The notes under the pieces: generated by a model | What the model was told of the DNA's origin: nothing | Database searches by the model: none | The model's input: only the letters and a program-made list of their open reading frames with translations | Assembly: GCF_002245535.1 (NCBI RefSeq) | Contig: NZ_NKCN01000036.1 | Span: forward strand, 1-38,100 | DNA from: Mycobacterium lehmannii | GTDB taxonomy: Bacteria > Actinomycetota > Actinomycetes > Mycobacteriales > Mycobacteriaceae | Length of the DNA: 38,100 bases | Reading direction: 5' to 3' | Translations under genes and position numbers: made by a program | Shown: positions 16,695 through 25,052 of the stretch, in pieces | How the letters are laid out: the number at the start of each line of letters is the position of its first letter | How positions within the stretch are numbered: position 1 is the stretch's first letter

Positions 16695-16822
16695 CAAAGT
16701 CTCCTGCCAACACTCACCACCGTCGGGTTGCGCGACGGCGATCACGGGCCTTGACGGCCGTTTCGGCATTTGACCTGTTCACTACGCGTACGTTCTCCCC
16801 AACCAACAAAAGAGGGAGACCC

Positions 16823-17887
16823 ATGCCAACCAAGAGTGGTCGACGACGTGCGACGTGCTTGATCGCCGTCGGTACCGCCAGCGCGCTCACGCTCGCCGGC
16901 TGCACCTCGGCCGTAGCCCAACCGGGCGCGCCGAGCACCGCCGAGTCGCTGCGCATTGTGCTGGGCTCACAACCGCAGCCGTCCCAAATCCCGCTGGTCT
17001 ACGGCGTTGACCGCTACGGGTCCGACTTCGGGTTGCCCCTCAGTGTCGAGCAGAACGTGATCCAGTACGACACCCATACCGACGCGGTACAGACCTTGCG
17101 CGACGACCGAGCTCAGGTTCTGGCGACGTCGGTCTCCGCGATCTTGGATGCGCGCGAGCACGGCGAGGACGTCAAGGTGTTTTGCCCCTACGTCAGCATG
17201 GATGACTTCGTCCTCGCCGGTGCCAATGGTGTGCACAACGCCAGTCAGCTGTTCGAGCCGTCGACTCGCGTGGGGATCGACAGCCCCGGTGGCTCTGGAG
17301 CCATCGTGCTCAACGCGCTGTTGAGCGGCGTCGGCGAGCACCGCGACGTCCACGAGATTCCTAATCAGCAGATCCTCGAAAGCTCGAGCGCCCGACTGGA
17401 TGCGTGGGTCACAGGCGAACTGGATGCGACGGTGATTCACGACACCCAGTACGACGGCGCGAAGGCAATGGTGAATCAGCCGGTGCTGATCGCCACCCTC
17501 TACGACAATGCCCCCGGGTTCATCAAGGTAGCTCAGGCCGCCCGCGCGGATTGGCTCGCACAGAACCGCGAACTCGCCGCCAAGTACTGTGCGACCACGT
17601 TGCGTGCGATGAAGACACTCAAGAGCGACTTCGCGCTGTTCCAAAGTGGAGTCAACGAATACGTCGAAGCACCCCCCTCCGACGAATCGCTGAGGGAGCT
17701 GTTCGCGCTCATCCAGCAGCACCCCTTCTGGACCGACGAGGGCGGGCTCACCGATGCGAGCGTGAAGTTCATGATCGACATCGCGAGAGAATCGGACGTC
17801 CTCACCCAGCCCTTGAACGCCGCCGACGTCGTCGACCGTCAGACGCTGAACCGGGCCGTCGAACTCGCCAACATGCCAACGCAATAG
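16823..17887 (+). CDS. NMT1/SsuA-type substrate-binding lipoprotein
   Basis: A 354-residue exported protein. The lipobox LTLAGC places the lipidated cysteine at C27 after a twin-basic-rich start. The rest is a periplasmic-binding-protein type 2 fold of the NMT1/THI5/SsuA kind: SLRIVLGSQPQPSQIPLVYG at the start, TDAVQTLRDDRAQVLATSVSAIL, GIDSPGGSGAIVLNALL, and DAWVTGELDATVIHD. The usual ligands are aromatic or alkane sulfonates, nitrate or thiamine precursors; this one is unknown. ATG 16823 has a strong GAGGGAGA ribosome site. No ABC permease or ATPase gene is adjacent, so it is an orphan. It is followed after 116 bases by a receptor-like kinase, which suggests sensing rather than transport. 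Confidence 0.88.
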   Translation: MPTKSGRRRATCLIAVGTASALTLAGCTSAVAQPGAPSTAESLRIVLGSQPQPSQIPLVYGVDRYGSDFGLPLSVEQNVIQYDTHTDAVQTLRDDRAQVLATSVSAILDAREHGEDVKVFCPYVSMDDFVLAGANGVHNASQLFEPSTRVGIDSPGGSGAIVLNALLSGVGEHRDVHEIPNQQILESSSARLDAWVTGELDATVIHDTQYDGAKAMVNQPVLIATLYDNAPGFIKVAQAARADWLAQNRELAAKYCATTLRAMKTLKSDFALFQSGVNEYVEAPPSDESLRELFALIQQHPFWTDEGGLTDASVKFMIDIARESDVLTQPLNAADVVDRQTLNRAVELANMPTQ

Positions 17888-18003
17888 TCGCGGCCACCGA
17901 AGTCGTCCACACCTCGTTACGCAACAACCGACCAATTGACGCTTCGGCTGGTTAAATTGGCCCGTGAAGGCGTTCGCCGCGAGAGAGCCGGGTCAGCAGC
18001 ACA

Positions 18004-19857
18004 GTGGATGACACGGTCAGAGACGGCGGCGACGCCACGCAAAGGCCGGGAGCGGGAACCGGCGACGACCCCCTTGCACGCAGGCGCGTGGAGCGCGACG
18101 AAAAACCCACAAGGCACTTCGGCCGCTACGGGTTGCTGTCGCTGTTGGGCGCAGGTGGCATGGGCCAGGTGTGGCGGGCACGCGACTCGCAGACCAATCG
18201 GGTGGTCGCGCTGAAGGTGCTGCCCGAGCACTCCGCCAACGACCGGGAGACACGCGAACGGTTTCGGCGGGAGTGCGAGGCGGTGGCACAGCTGACCGAG
18301 CCGCACGTCATCCCGATCCACGACTTCGGCGATGTGGACGGTCGGCTCTTTCTCAACATGCGACTGGTGGACGGCACGGACCTACGCACGCTGATCAAAC
18401 AAGAGGGCGCACTGCCGCCGGCGCGTGCGGTCGCGATCATCGCTCAAGTGGCCGGCGCACTTCAGGCTGCCCACGACGTGGGTCTGGTGCATCGCGATGT
18501 CAAGCCCTCCAATATCCTGGTGTGCACCAACGATTTCGCCTATTTGATCGACTTCGGCATCGCTCACGCCTCAGGAGACGCCACGCTGACCAAGGCTGGT
18601 GAAACCATCGGCACCGCCGCCTACATGGCGCCGGAGGCCATCGGTGCCGCTGTGAAAACCCATTCACGCGTGGACGTTTACGCACTCGCGTGTGTGCTGT
18701 ACGAATGCCTCACCGGCGAGCCGCCTTTCGCCAGCGATATGGGCGTACAGGGCATGATCGCCCATCACCTCCACACTCCGCCGCCGCAGCCCAGTGCCAG
18801 CGACGCCGGCGTTCCGGCGGCTTTCGATGCGGTCATCGCCAAGGGGATGGCCAAGAACCCCGATGACCGCTACCCGACCGTCCAGGATCTGGCGCTGGCC
18901 GCCCGGGCGGCGTTGGGCGACGCCGACGCTGTCGCCAAGGCATCGGGTAAACAACGGAAACGACTGTCACGCAAGGCTATCGGTATTATGGCAGCGGCCG
19001 CGATGGCAGTGGTGGCGGTTGTCGTGGCGGGGGTCGTCATCGTCGGGCGACAGTCATCCGACGCGAGCAGCTCTTCAGCCATACCGGTCGGCCAGGGCTT
19101 CTCATCACAAACTCCGTTGCCTTTCACAGGGATTCATGTCTCCGCAGGAATCGCGGTCGAAGCCGATGGAACCACCTACGTCACCGGCGTCGGTATCGAT
19201 CGGGTGATGCGACTGGAGCCCGGTGCGGCGGCCGCGACAGAGCTGCCGATCGAGGGTCTGAAGAATCCGCGAGATATCGCAGTGGATGCCAAGGGCGATG
19301 TTTACGTCACCGACTCGGGTAACGACCGGGTGATGTGGCTTCCCGTCGGCGCACCCGCGGCGATCCAACTGCCGTTCAGCGGCCTCAACGATCCCCGCGG
19401 TATCACCGTCAAGCCGAACGGCGACGTCTATGTCGTCGACCGTGGCAACAATCGGGTGCTGTTTCTGGCGACGGGCGCAGCGACTCCCACCCCGGTACCG
19501 TTCAGCGGTCTCAACGACCCCCGCGGCGTGGCCGTCGGACCGGCAGGCGGTGTCGTCGTCACCGACACCGGTAACAACCGGGTGTTGAAGTTGGAAGCGG
19601 GCGCGACGCAGGCCACTCCCTTACCGTTCGCCGGGGTGAACGAGCCCCACGGTGTGGCGATCGACTCAGAAGGCGGCGTCTACGTCACCGACCGCGGTAA
19701 CGCCGGAATCGTCGAGCTGCGACCCGGCACGAGGGCCGCGATTCCGCTGCCGTTCGTGGGGCTGAACGACCCTCAGGGAGTTGCGGTCGACGCGGCGGGC
19801 AATGTCTATGTCACCGATGTGGGCTCCGACCCCGTGGTCAAACTCTCGGTCGGTTGA
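18004..19857 (+). CDS. PknD-like Ser/Thr kinase with NHL beta-propeller sensor
   Basis: A 617-residue receptor kinase. The cytosolic N-terminal kinase domain has LLGAGGMGQVW, catalytic lysine K71, HRDVKPSN with D165, and D183 of DFG. Its activation loop contains TLTKAGETIGTAAYMAPE with several threonines. One membrane helix spans about 325-349. The extracytoplasmic part holds NHL repeats of the form LPF.GLNDPRGVAVD...VYVTD.GNNRVLKL, predicted to close into a propeller as in M. tuberculosis PknD. The start is GTG 18004 (MDDTVRDGG). The gene overlaps the EmbR-like gene by its stop codon, an arrangement reminiscent of pknH-embR but with a PknD-type sensor. Its likely substrate is that regulator, and the upstream binding lipoprotein may supply a ligand (inference). 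Confidence 0.93.
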   Translation: MDDTVRDGGDATQRPGAGTGDDPLARRRVERDEKPTRHFGRYGLLSLLGAGGMGQVWRARDSQTNRVVALKVLPEHSANDRETRERFRRECEAVAQLTEPHVIPIHDFGDVDGRLFLNMRLVDGTDLRTLIKQEGALPPARAVAIIAQVAGALQAAHDVGLVHRDVKPSNILVCTNDFAYLIDFGIAHASGDATLTKAGETIGTAAYMAPEAIGAAVKTHSRVDVYALACVLYECLTGEPPFASDMGVQGMIAHHLHTPPPQPSASDAGVPAAFDAVIAKGMAKNPDDRYPTVQDLALAARAALGDADAVAKASGKQRKRLSRKAIGIMAAAAMAVVAVVVAGVVIVGRQSSDASSSSAIPVGQGFSSQTPLPFTGIHVSAGIAVEADGTTYVTGVGIDRVMRLEPGAAAATELPIEGLKNPRDIAVDAKGDVYVTDSGNDRVMWLPVGAPAAIQLPFSGLNDPRGITVKPNGDVYVVDRGNNRVLFLATGAATPTPVPFSGLNDPRGVAVGPAGGVVVTDTGNNRVLKLEAGATQATPLPFAGVNEPHGVAIDSEGGVYVTDRGNAGIVELRPGTRAAIPLPFVGLNDPQGVAVDAAGNVYVTDVGSDPVVKLSVG

Positions 19858-21035
19858 TGACAAAGGGGCCCATGGTTGCGTCCGGCCTCGATTTCGGTGT
19901 GCTGGACCCGCTTCGTGTCAGCGTGAACCGCCAGCCGGTGCCGCTGGGAACGCCGAAGCAATGCGCTGTGCTGGCGCTGCTGCTGATCAACCGCAACCGT
20001 CCCGTGCCGCGGGACTCGATCATCGCGGCGATCTGGGACGAAGACATGCCGGAAGCCGACGCGATACACAACCTGCACGTCTACGTGGCCAACCTACGCA
20101 AGGTCCTCGGCTCGGGCGGCGCCGACGCGAAGGCCGTCTTGGCCAGTGCCCGACCGGGTTACCAGCTCAACGTGCCCGACGCGGCCTGCGATCTGGGGCG
20201 GTTCAACACGGAGAAGGCGGCCGGGGCGCAGGCCGCGGCGGCGGGCCGGTTCGGGCTGGCCGCCGACCGGCTGTCAGCCGCGTTGGCGCAGTGGCGCGGC
20301 TCGGTTCTCGACGACCTACGGGAGTTTCGCTTCGTCGAGCCGTTCGCCGCAGCACTCGTCGAGGACAAGGTGGCGACGCATGTGTTGCGCGCTGAAGCCG
20401 AAATCGCCTGCGGACGTGCCGATTCGATGATCGGCGGGCTTGAGAAGCTCGTCGGCGAGCATCCCTATCGGGAACCACTGTGGGCACAGTTGATCACGGC
20501 CTACTATCTGGCCGAGCGGCAAACCGATGCGCTGGACGCGTACCGCCGCGTCAGATCGACGCTGTCGGAGGAACTGGGCATCGATCCGGGACCGTCGTTG
20601 CGCACGCTGCACGAGCGGATCCTGCGCCAGGAACCGTTGGACGTTGCGCGGATCGCGCAGAGCGACGCCTCCGACGTCGTCACCATGCTGGAGAGCCATT
20701 TGTCGACCACCATGACGGCGGCGGCCAGATCCAATCGGGCGCAGCTCCGCGATGTCGCGGGTCGCTGTTATCCACTGGAAACCGTGGTGACCGGCATCGG
20801 GCGCCGAGCCGACAACACCGTCGTCATCGATGACCCGAAAGTCAGCCGGTACCACGCGACGATCATCGACACCGGCGCGAGCTTCGTGATCAACGACCTG
20901 CGGTCCGGCAACGGCGTGATCGTCGCGCACGAGCGGGTTCGCGGCAGCACCGCGCTCTGCGACGGCGACGTCATCGACATCGCCGGACACCAGTTCACCT
21001 TCGAGATCGCACCCGAGGATTTACCAGCTCATTGA
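19857..21035 (+). CDS. EmbR-like SARP transcriptional regulator with FHA domain
   Basis: A 392-residue paralogue of EmbR. It has an N-terminal winged-helix DNA-binding domain (LDFGVLDPLRVSVN, GTPKQCAVLALLLINRNRPV, VYVANLRKVLG), a BTAD helical domain (LVGEHPYREPLWAQLITAYYL, ELGIDPGPSLRTLHERIL) and a C-terminal FHA domain. The FHA phosphothreonine-binding residues are present: R316 (GIGRRADN), S330 and H333 (VSRYHA), and N352 (RSGNG). It can therefore be expected to dock on a phosphorylated kinase, as EmbR does on PknH. ATG 19857 overlaps the kinase TGA (TGATGA), implying translational coupling; ATG 19872 is an alternative. A direct-repeat operator of the SARP type lies directly downstream at 21058-21076. 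Confidence 0.94.
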   Translation: MTKGPMVASGLDFGVLDPLRVSVNRQPVPLGTPKQCAVLALLLINRNRPVPRDSIIAAIWDEDMPEADAIHNLHVYVANLRKVLGSGGADAKAVLASARPGYQLNVPDAACDLGRFNTEKAAGAQAAAAGRFGLAADRLSAALAQWRGSVLDDLREFRFVEPFAAALVEDKVATHVLRAEAEIACGRADSMIGGLEKLVGEHPYREPLWAQLITAYYLAERQTDALDAYRRVRSTLSEELGIDPGPSLRTLHERILRQEPLDVARIAQSDASDVVTMLESHLSTTMTAAARSNRAQLRDVAGRCYPLETVVTGIGRRADNTVVIDDPKVSRYHATIIDTGASFVINDLRSGNGVIVAHERVRGSTALCDGDVIDIAGHQFTFEIAPEDLPAH

Positions 21036-21057
21036 CCGCTGAGCAGCACCGATGCGG

Positions 21058-21091
21058 CATTGAGGTTCCATTGAGGGCTGCGTTCGATTCT
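21058..21091 (+). promoter_or_regulatory. SARP-type direct repeat and -10-like element
   Basis: CATTGAGG occurs at 21058-21065 and again at 21069-21076, that is, heptamer ATTGAGG repeated with an 11-bp period and 4-bp gap. A weaker copy, CATTGACC, lies at 21030-21037. SARP regulators typically bind heptamer direct repeats with 11-bp spacing, with the downstream copy about 8 bp from the -10. Here GATTCT (21086-21091), a weak -10, sits 9 bp after the second copy. The site lies between the EmbR-like gene and the small secreted-protein gene, so it probably makes that gene a target of the adjacent regulator. Confidence 0.6.
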
Positions 21092-21134
21092 TTTCTCAAC
21101 GCCACACCAGATGGCCCCGAGAAAAGGAACTCAG

Positions 21135-21515
21135 ATGATCAAGAACCGCATCGCCGCCACCGCCGCCCTCGTCGTCTTCGGACTGGCCGCCCTGGCCGGC
21201 ATCCTCGCCGCAAGCGCCAACGCCGACACCGCCTCCAACACCACCGGCACCCAGATGACAGGCACCGCCCAGCAGTCGGTCGCCAACGCCCGCCAGGCAC
21301 TCGACGAGCAACTCGACGCAGCACGCGACGGCAACGGCGTCGATGTCCCCCAGCCCGGCATCGCCCAAAGCGAACAGCACATTCCCTTCCCCAAGACCCC
21401 CCACGGCGCCTACACCGGCAAGCCCGGCCACAACAACGGCGCCGACCCCGCCACCGGCTCCCACACCCCCCAGCCCATGACGGTCTCCTCGACCCAGGTC
21501 AAGACCGCACACTGA
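21135..21515 (+). CDS. Small secreted protein, unknown family
   Basis: A 126-residue protein with a clear signal peptide (IAATAALVVFGLAALAGILA, cleavage probably after SANA near residue 33). The mature part is about 93 residues, polar, without cysteine, with a helical QQSVANARQALDEQLDAARDG stretch that is likely amphipathic, then Pro/Gly/His/Thr-rich sequence. I do not recognise a family. ATG 21135 has AAAAGGAAC upstream. The codons end almost entirely in C, more so than in neighbouring genes, which suggests high expression or strong selection. The SARP-type repeat in its promoter and its own terminator make it a separately controlled unit, possibly the output of the kinase-EmbR-like pair. 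Confidence 0.8.
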   Translation: MIKNRIAATAALVVFGLAALAGILAASANADTASNTTGTQMTGTAQQSVANARQALDEQLDAARDGNGVDVPQPGIAQSEQHIPFPKTPHGAYTGKPGHNNGADPATGSHTPQPMTVSSTQVKTAH

Positions 21516-21519
21516 CCCC

Positions 21520-21552
21520 CCCGCCGGCCCCACCAGAGCCGGCGGGTTTATT
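21520..21552 (+). terminator. Intrinsic terminator after the small secreted-protein gene
   Basis: A 9-bp perfect stem, CCCGCCGGC (21520-21528) with GCCGGCGGG (21538-21546), a 9-base loop and then TTTATT. It starts 5 bases after the stop codon. The short U-run is normal for mycobacteria. Between here and 21761 there are about 210 bases in which I see no gene. Confidence 0.85.
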
Positions 21553-21761
21553 CGTCCCGGATAAAGGGCCTCACGACCCTCGTCGGCTTCGAGGCGGATG
21601 CGAGCACTGCTGAGGAAGCGAAGAACCGCATAGCGGGAACGCCTGCAGAGCGGCGCCGCTGGGACTTCCGCGGCGTGTTTGCCTCCATGGCCGCGAAGAA
21701 TCTGCCAAGGTCGCAAGTCTGTGCCAATACGCGCGCCAGGCGGTACCCGACGGGAGATCAC

Positions 21762-23075
21762 GTGACCGAAACTCGAAGCGCCCTCTACCGACGCGGTGCC
21801 CTCGCCTTGTCATCCGTCGCAGTAACGACGGCCATGTGGCTGGGTGCCGTACCGCCCGCTTTGGCCGATCCGTACGACGATGGCGACTCCCCTGAGATCG
21901 TCGATGACTCCGGCTCCTACGCCGAACCTGTCGAAGAACCGGCCCCGGTGGACCCAGGCGAGCCGGTCGACGAGGCTCCCGAACCGGAGGCACCGGCGCC
22001 CGTAGAGGAACCCGCACCCGAGGCGCCCGACGAACCGGGACCCGTTGAGGCGCCTGAGGAACCTGCACCCGCTGGGGCACCCGACGAACCCGGACCCGCT
22101 GCACCCGACGATCCCGGGGGTGATCCGGGCGATCCGGGCGATCCCGGCGACCCGGACACGAACATCGCCGACTCGGCCATCGATGCCGACACCGCCGACC
22201 CCGACATCGCCGAGGTGTCGCAGGGGGACTTCGACGAGGCTCACGGCGCCGATGCGGTGGACGTCGAGTCGGAGTCCGCGTCGGAGACGGAGGTCACCGA
22301 ACTCACCGAATCGCTGGAGTCGTTCACCAGCACCACAACCACCACCTCCACTACGTCCTCGACGTGGAGCAGCCCGGTGACGCAATGGAATTCGAGGTGG
22401 ACCGGCTATGACCGCTGGTATCGGCCCGTCTTCACCAATCCGTACAAAACGCCGATGCAGATCATCTACCCGTACAACAACACCACCCGCGTCGTCGACG
22501 TCCCGCCAAGTGGTCGCGCCGTACTCACGGTGCCCAATCCCGGCGTGTACAGCTTCACGGCGGTGAACCGGGATCCCTCCGGCAAGCCGGTCACGGTGTC
22601 CACTGGAAGCTTTTCCGGTGGCGGCTATCAGCCGGCCCCCGGTCAGCCGCCCCCGCCAAAACCCAAGCCGCCGACGACCTTCAAGAACGTGCTCGTGCAG
22701 CTCAAGTACAAGGACGGAGAGTCGAAGCCGTTCCGGGTCAAGACGCTGGCCGATCTCGGCGATGATCCGTCGGTCGGTGGCCACCGCGTGCTACTCGACG
22801 AGGAGACCACCGCGTGGGGGCGCTGGACCAAGACCGGAGGCGGTGAGCGCTTGTTCGAGATCACCAGCACGCAGCAACTACCGGGACTGGTCGCGCCGTC
22901 ACAAGGCCCCCTCCCCGGGTACCAGGTTCAGTTGACCAACAACGAAACTGCGGCGCCGGCCCAAGATAGGTGGGTGAAGCCGGTGGCCATCGGCGCGGCC
23001 ATCGCCGGCGCGCTGGCGATCGGCGCGGTGGTGTACTTCCTCCTGTCAGGCCGTCGGCGCAAGCCGGCGCCGTAA
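21762..23075 (+). CDS. Exported acidic/Pro-rich protein with C-terminal membrane anchor
   Basis: A 437-residue protein of no family I recognise. A signal peptide ends near ALA-D (residue 35/36). The next 150 residues are Glu/Pro/Asp/Ala-rich with repeated EPAP, DEPGP and DPGDPG units, followed by an acidic and Ser/Thr-rich stretch (STTTTTSTTSSTWSS). Then comes a compact aromatic domain (WTGYDRWYRPVFTNPYKTPMQIIY...) with a beta-sandwich-like pattern, a PPPPKPKPPT linker, and a second domain with VLVQLKYKDGESKPFRVKTL. A C-terminal membrane helix (about 407-427) and a basic RRRKPAP end would keep the body outside the cell membrane. GTG 21762 is supported by GGGAGA at 21752. Confidence 0.75.
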   Translation: MTETRSALYRRGALALSSVAVTTAMWLGAVPPALADPYDDGDSPEIVDDSGSYAEPVEEPAPVDPGEPVDEAPEPEAPAPVEEPAPEAPDEPGPVEAPEEPAPAGAPDEPGPAAPDDPGGDPGDPGDPGDPDTNIADSAIDADTADPDIAEVSQGDFDEAHGADAVDVESESASETEVTELTESLESFTSTTTTTSTTSSTWSSPVTQWNSRWTGYDRWYRPVFTNPYKTPMQIIYPYNNTTRVVDVPPSGRAVLTVPNPGVYSFTAVNRDPSGKPVTVSTGSFSGGGYQPAPGQPPPPKPKPPTTFKNVLVQLKYKDGESKPFRVKTLADLGDDPSVGGHRVLLDEETTAWGRWTKTGGGERLFEITSTQQLPGLVAPSQGPLPGYQVQLTNNETAAPAQDRWVKPVAIGAAIAGALAIGAVVYFLLSGRRRKPAP

Positions 23076-23186
23076 CGGCCGAACGCGTCGAAGGTCTCGA
23101 TTCAGCGACATGACGGACACAACCGGGTATTACCGTGTCCCGGCACCGTGAAATGGCCTGACGGAACCGTAGATTCCTGAGTCACT

Positions 23187-23606
23187 ATGACAAAGGCCTT
23201 GCACACGTTGGCAATCGCGGTCGCCCTACCGGCTATCGCATGCGTTGCACTCGCCGGGACGGCGTCCGCCGATCCTCCGCTGCTCAACGGGTCCTACACC
23301 GAAGTGGACGGCGACTCCATTCTGGTGTTGACCTTCGCGACCAGCTGCGGTCCTGTCGGTTGTACCGGCACGGTCGCGAGTAACCAGGGATGGCGCACAC
23401 CTGCCACGTTCTCCGGCGGCCGCTGGAACTTCACCGTCTCCAAGCCCGGCGGTCTCACCTGCGAAGACGGCAGCTACGAACCGGCCGTGGTGTCGATGTC
23501 GGTCGATCCCACAACGCTCGGTGGCGTGCTCTCCTCGGACTCCAATTACGGCTGCGCGGGCGGCGTCGTGACTCAGAGCCCGTTCCAGCTGCGAAAAGTC
23601 GGCTGA
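23187..23606 (+). CDS. Small secreted cysteine-containing protein
   Basis: A 139-residue exported protein. The signal peptide is about 28 residues and ends in GTASA before DPPLLNG. The mature domain has four cysteines (TSCGPVGC, LTCEDG, YGCAGG), enough for two disulfides, and a beta-rich pattern (SYTEVDGDSILVLTFATSC, RWNFTV). This style is common among mycobacterial secreted proteins of unknown role, and I cannot name the family. ATG 23187 is clear. It stands alone, 111 bases after the preceding gene and convergent with the methyltransferase gene. Confidence 0.75.
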   Translation: MTKALHTLAIAVALPAIACVALAGTASADPPLLNGSYTEVDGDSILVLTFATSCGPVGCTGTVASNQGWRTPATFSGGRWNFTVSKPGGLTCEDGSYEPAVVSMSVDPTTLGGVLSSDSNYGCAGGVVTQSPFQLRKVG

Positions 23607-23679
23607 CCCACAGCTTGAAGTAGCTGCACGGCAAGCACTTTCACGCTGCCGTCCGGAGGGGCGGCGGGAATCGGCTCCC

Positions 23680-24546
23680 TTACTTCTTCATGGTGAACTG
23701 GTTGACGTCGATATAGCCGTCTCGAAAAGCCTTGGCACAGCCTGTGAGATACCGCATGTATCGCTGATAGACCTCTTCGGACTGGATCTCGACGGCTTCA
23801 GTGTGGTGCGCCTCAAGCGCCGTGGCCCAGTGGTCAAGGGTCCTGGCGTAGTGCAGTTGCAGCGATTGCCTGCGAGTCACGGTGAAGCCCATTTTCGCGG
23901 CGTGGAACTCCACCATTTCGATCGCGGGCAGCTGGCCGCCCGGGAATATCTCCCTGCCGATGAACTCGTTGAAGCTCGCCTGCTCGTCGGACAGCGACAG
24001 CCCGTGTTCGACGATCTGCTCAGCGGTCAACATGGTGATCGTGTGCAGCAGCATCACCCCGTCATCGGGCATGACGCGGTGGGCCATGGCGAAGAAGTCG
24101 TCGTAGCGGTCGTACCCGAAATGTTCGAAGGCCCCGATGGAGACGATCCTGTCGACGGGCTCGTCGAACTCCTCCCAACCGTGCAGCAACACCCGCGTGG
24201 TGCGCTCGGTGTCCAGTGCGTCGAACATCTTCTGCACGTGCGCGGCCTGATGGGCCGACAACGTCAGGCCGACCACATTCACGTCGTACTTCTCGATGGC
24301 CCGACGCATCGTGCTCCCCCACCCGCAGCCGACGTCCAACAGCGTCATCCCCGGCCTCAGACCCAACTTGCCGAGGGACAGGTCCATTTTCGCGAGCTGT
24401 GCCTGCTCGAGTGGAATGTCGCGCTGGCGGTCGAAGTACGCGCAGCTGTAAGTCATGGTGGGATCGAGGAAGAGTCGAAAGAAGTCGTCGGACAGGTCGT
24501 AGTGGGCCTGCACCTCTTCGAAGTGCGGTGTGAGGTTCTCAGCCAT
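23680..24546 (-). CDS. Mycolic acid methyltransferase/cyclopropane synthase family (CmaA/MmaA/PcaA)
   Basis: A 288-residue SAM-dependent enzyme that modifies double bonds in the meromycolate chain. Typical blocks are HFEEVQAHYDLSDDFFRLFLDP (starting near residue 8), TYSCAYFDR, the SAM-binding LLDVGCGWGSTMRRA (69-83), VDRIVSIGAFEHFG and the C-terminal LTGCAKAFRDGYIDVNQFT. It is equally similar in kind to CmaA, MmaA and PcaA, so cyclopropanation versus methoxy or keto formation cannot be assigned by eye. I chose ATG 24546 (MAENLTPHF), where the family starts; the frame is open to 24609. A 230-base divergent region separates it from the next gene. Confidence 0.93.
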   Translation of the reverse strand: MAENLTPHFEEVQAHYDLSDDFFRLFLDPTMTYSCAYFDRQRDIPLEQAQLAKMDLSLGKLGLRPGMTLLDVGCGWGSTMRRAIEKYDVNVVGLTLSAHQAAHVQKMFDALDTERTTRVLLHGWEEFDEPVDRIVSIGAFEHFGYDRYDDFFAMAHRVMPDDGVMLLHTITMLTAEQIVEHGLSLSDEQASFNEFIGREIFPGGQLPAIEMVEFHAAKMGFTVTRRQSLQLHYARTLDHWATALEAHHTEAVEIQSEEVYQRYMRYLTGCAKAFRDGYIDVNQFTMKK

Positions 24547-24776
24547 AGCCGGTATCCGCCTCTCCGGGGGCGAGCTGGATTCGCTGGGGACTTCCCGGAT
24601 GAAATCCAATGAAACTCCTGGACCAAGCTCAGCACAAGGTCCGTCATGCTTTGTTCACGCGTGCGCGTCAATTCCATGAATTCATCGGCACATTGGCGAT
24701 AGTCTCGCCTCAGCCTCGCAGTGAGCGCCTCGAATTAGCCAAGGTTTCCTGCCGAGGCTGTCGAAGGAGGTGCCTG

Positions 24777-25028
24777 ATGTCCGAACTCTCAAAACCTATT
24801 AGCCGATGCGCCGGTGCGGTGATTCTCGGATGCGCGCTCGCCGCGGTTCCCGTTGTCATTGCGCTGAGCGATGCGCCTGCACAGTCGGTCGGCGAACCGG
24901 CATGCAGCGGAAGTGAATCCATTGTCGATGGCACTCCGACGTGCGTTCCGGCGCCCACCGCCCCTGCCGCACCCGACGCCGCTCCGGCACCGGTTGACAG
25001 CCAACAGCCCGACGGCGGGCATCACTGA
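24777..25028 (+). CDS. Small exported Pro/Ala-rich protein
   Basis: An 83-residue protein with one N-terminal hydrophobic segment (VILGCALAAVPVVIALS) followed by a mature part with two cysteines (PACSGSE, PTCVPAP) and a Pro/Ala-rich, His-ending tail. No family recognised. The start is well supported by an almost ideal AAGGAGG at 24764-24770. It is divergent from the methyltransferase gene and convergent with the exported peptidase-like gene, 24 bases away. Confidence 0.75.
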   Translation: MSELSKPISRCAGAVILGCALAAVPVVIALSDAPAQSVGEPACSGSESIVDGTPTCVPAPTAPAAPDAAPAPVDSQQPDGGHH

Positions 25029-25052
25029 CGTGACGATAGGCAGCGACACCCT

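Noticed and set aside
16595..16720. Prophage or island integration at tRNA-Gly
   Set aside because: No duplicated tRNA 3' end and no integrase anywhere in the window.
17932..17960. CCAATT...AATTGG inverted repeat upstream of the propeller kinase
   Set aside because: Short AT-rich arms 17 bases apart with no aligned promoter; chance is likely.
23803..24612. A 269-codon plus-strand frame over the mycolic-acid methyltransferase gene
   Set aside because: Antisense shadow; no domain features, and the methyltransferase is unambiguous.
24660..24700. AATTC-CAT-GAATT inverted repeat in the methyltransferase divergent region
   Set aside because: Only 5-base arms, not aligned with any promoter element I can see.
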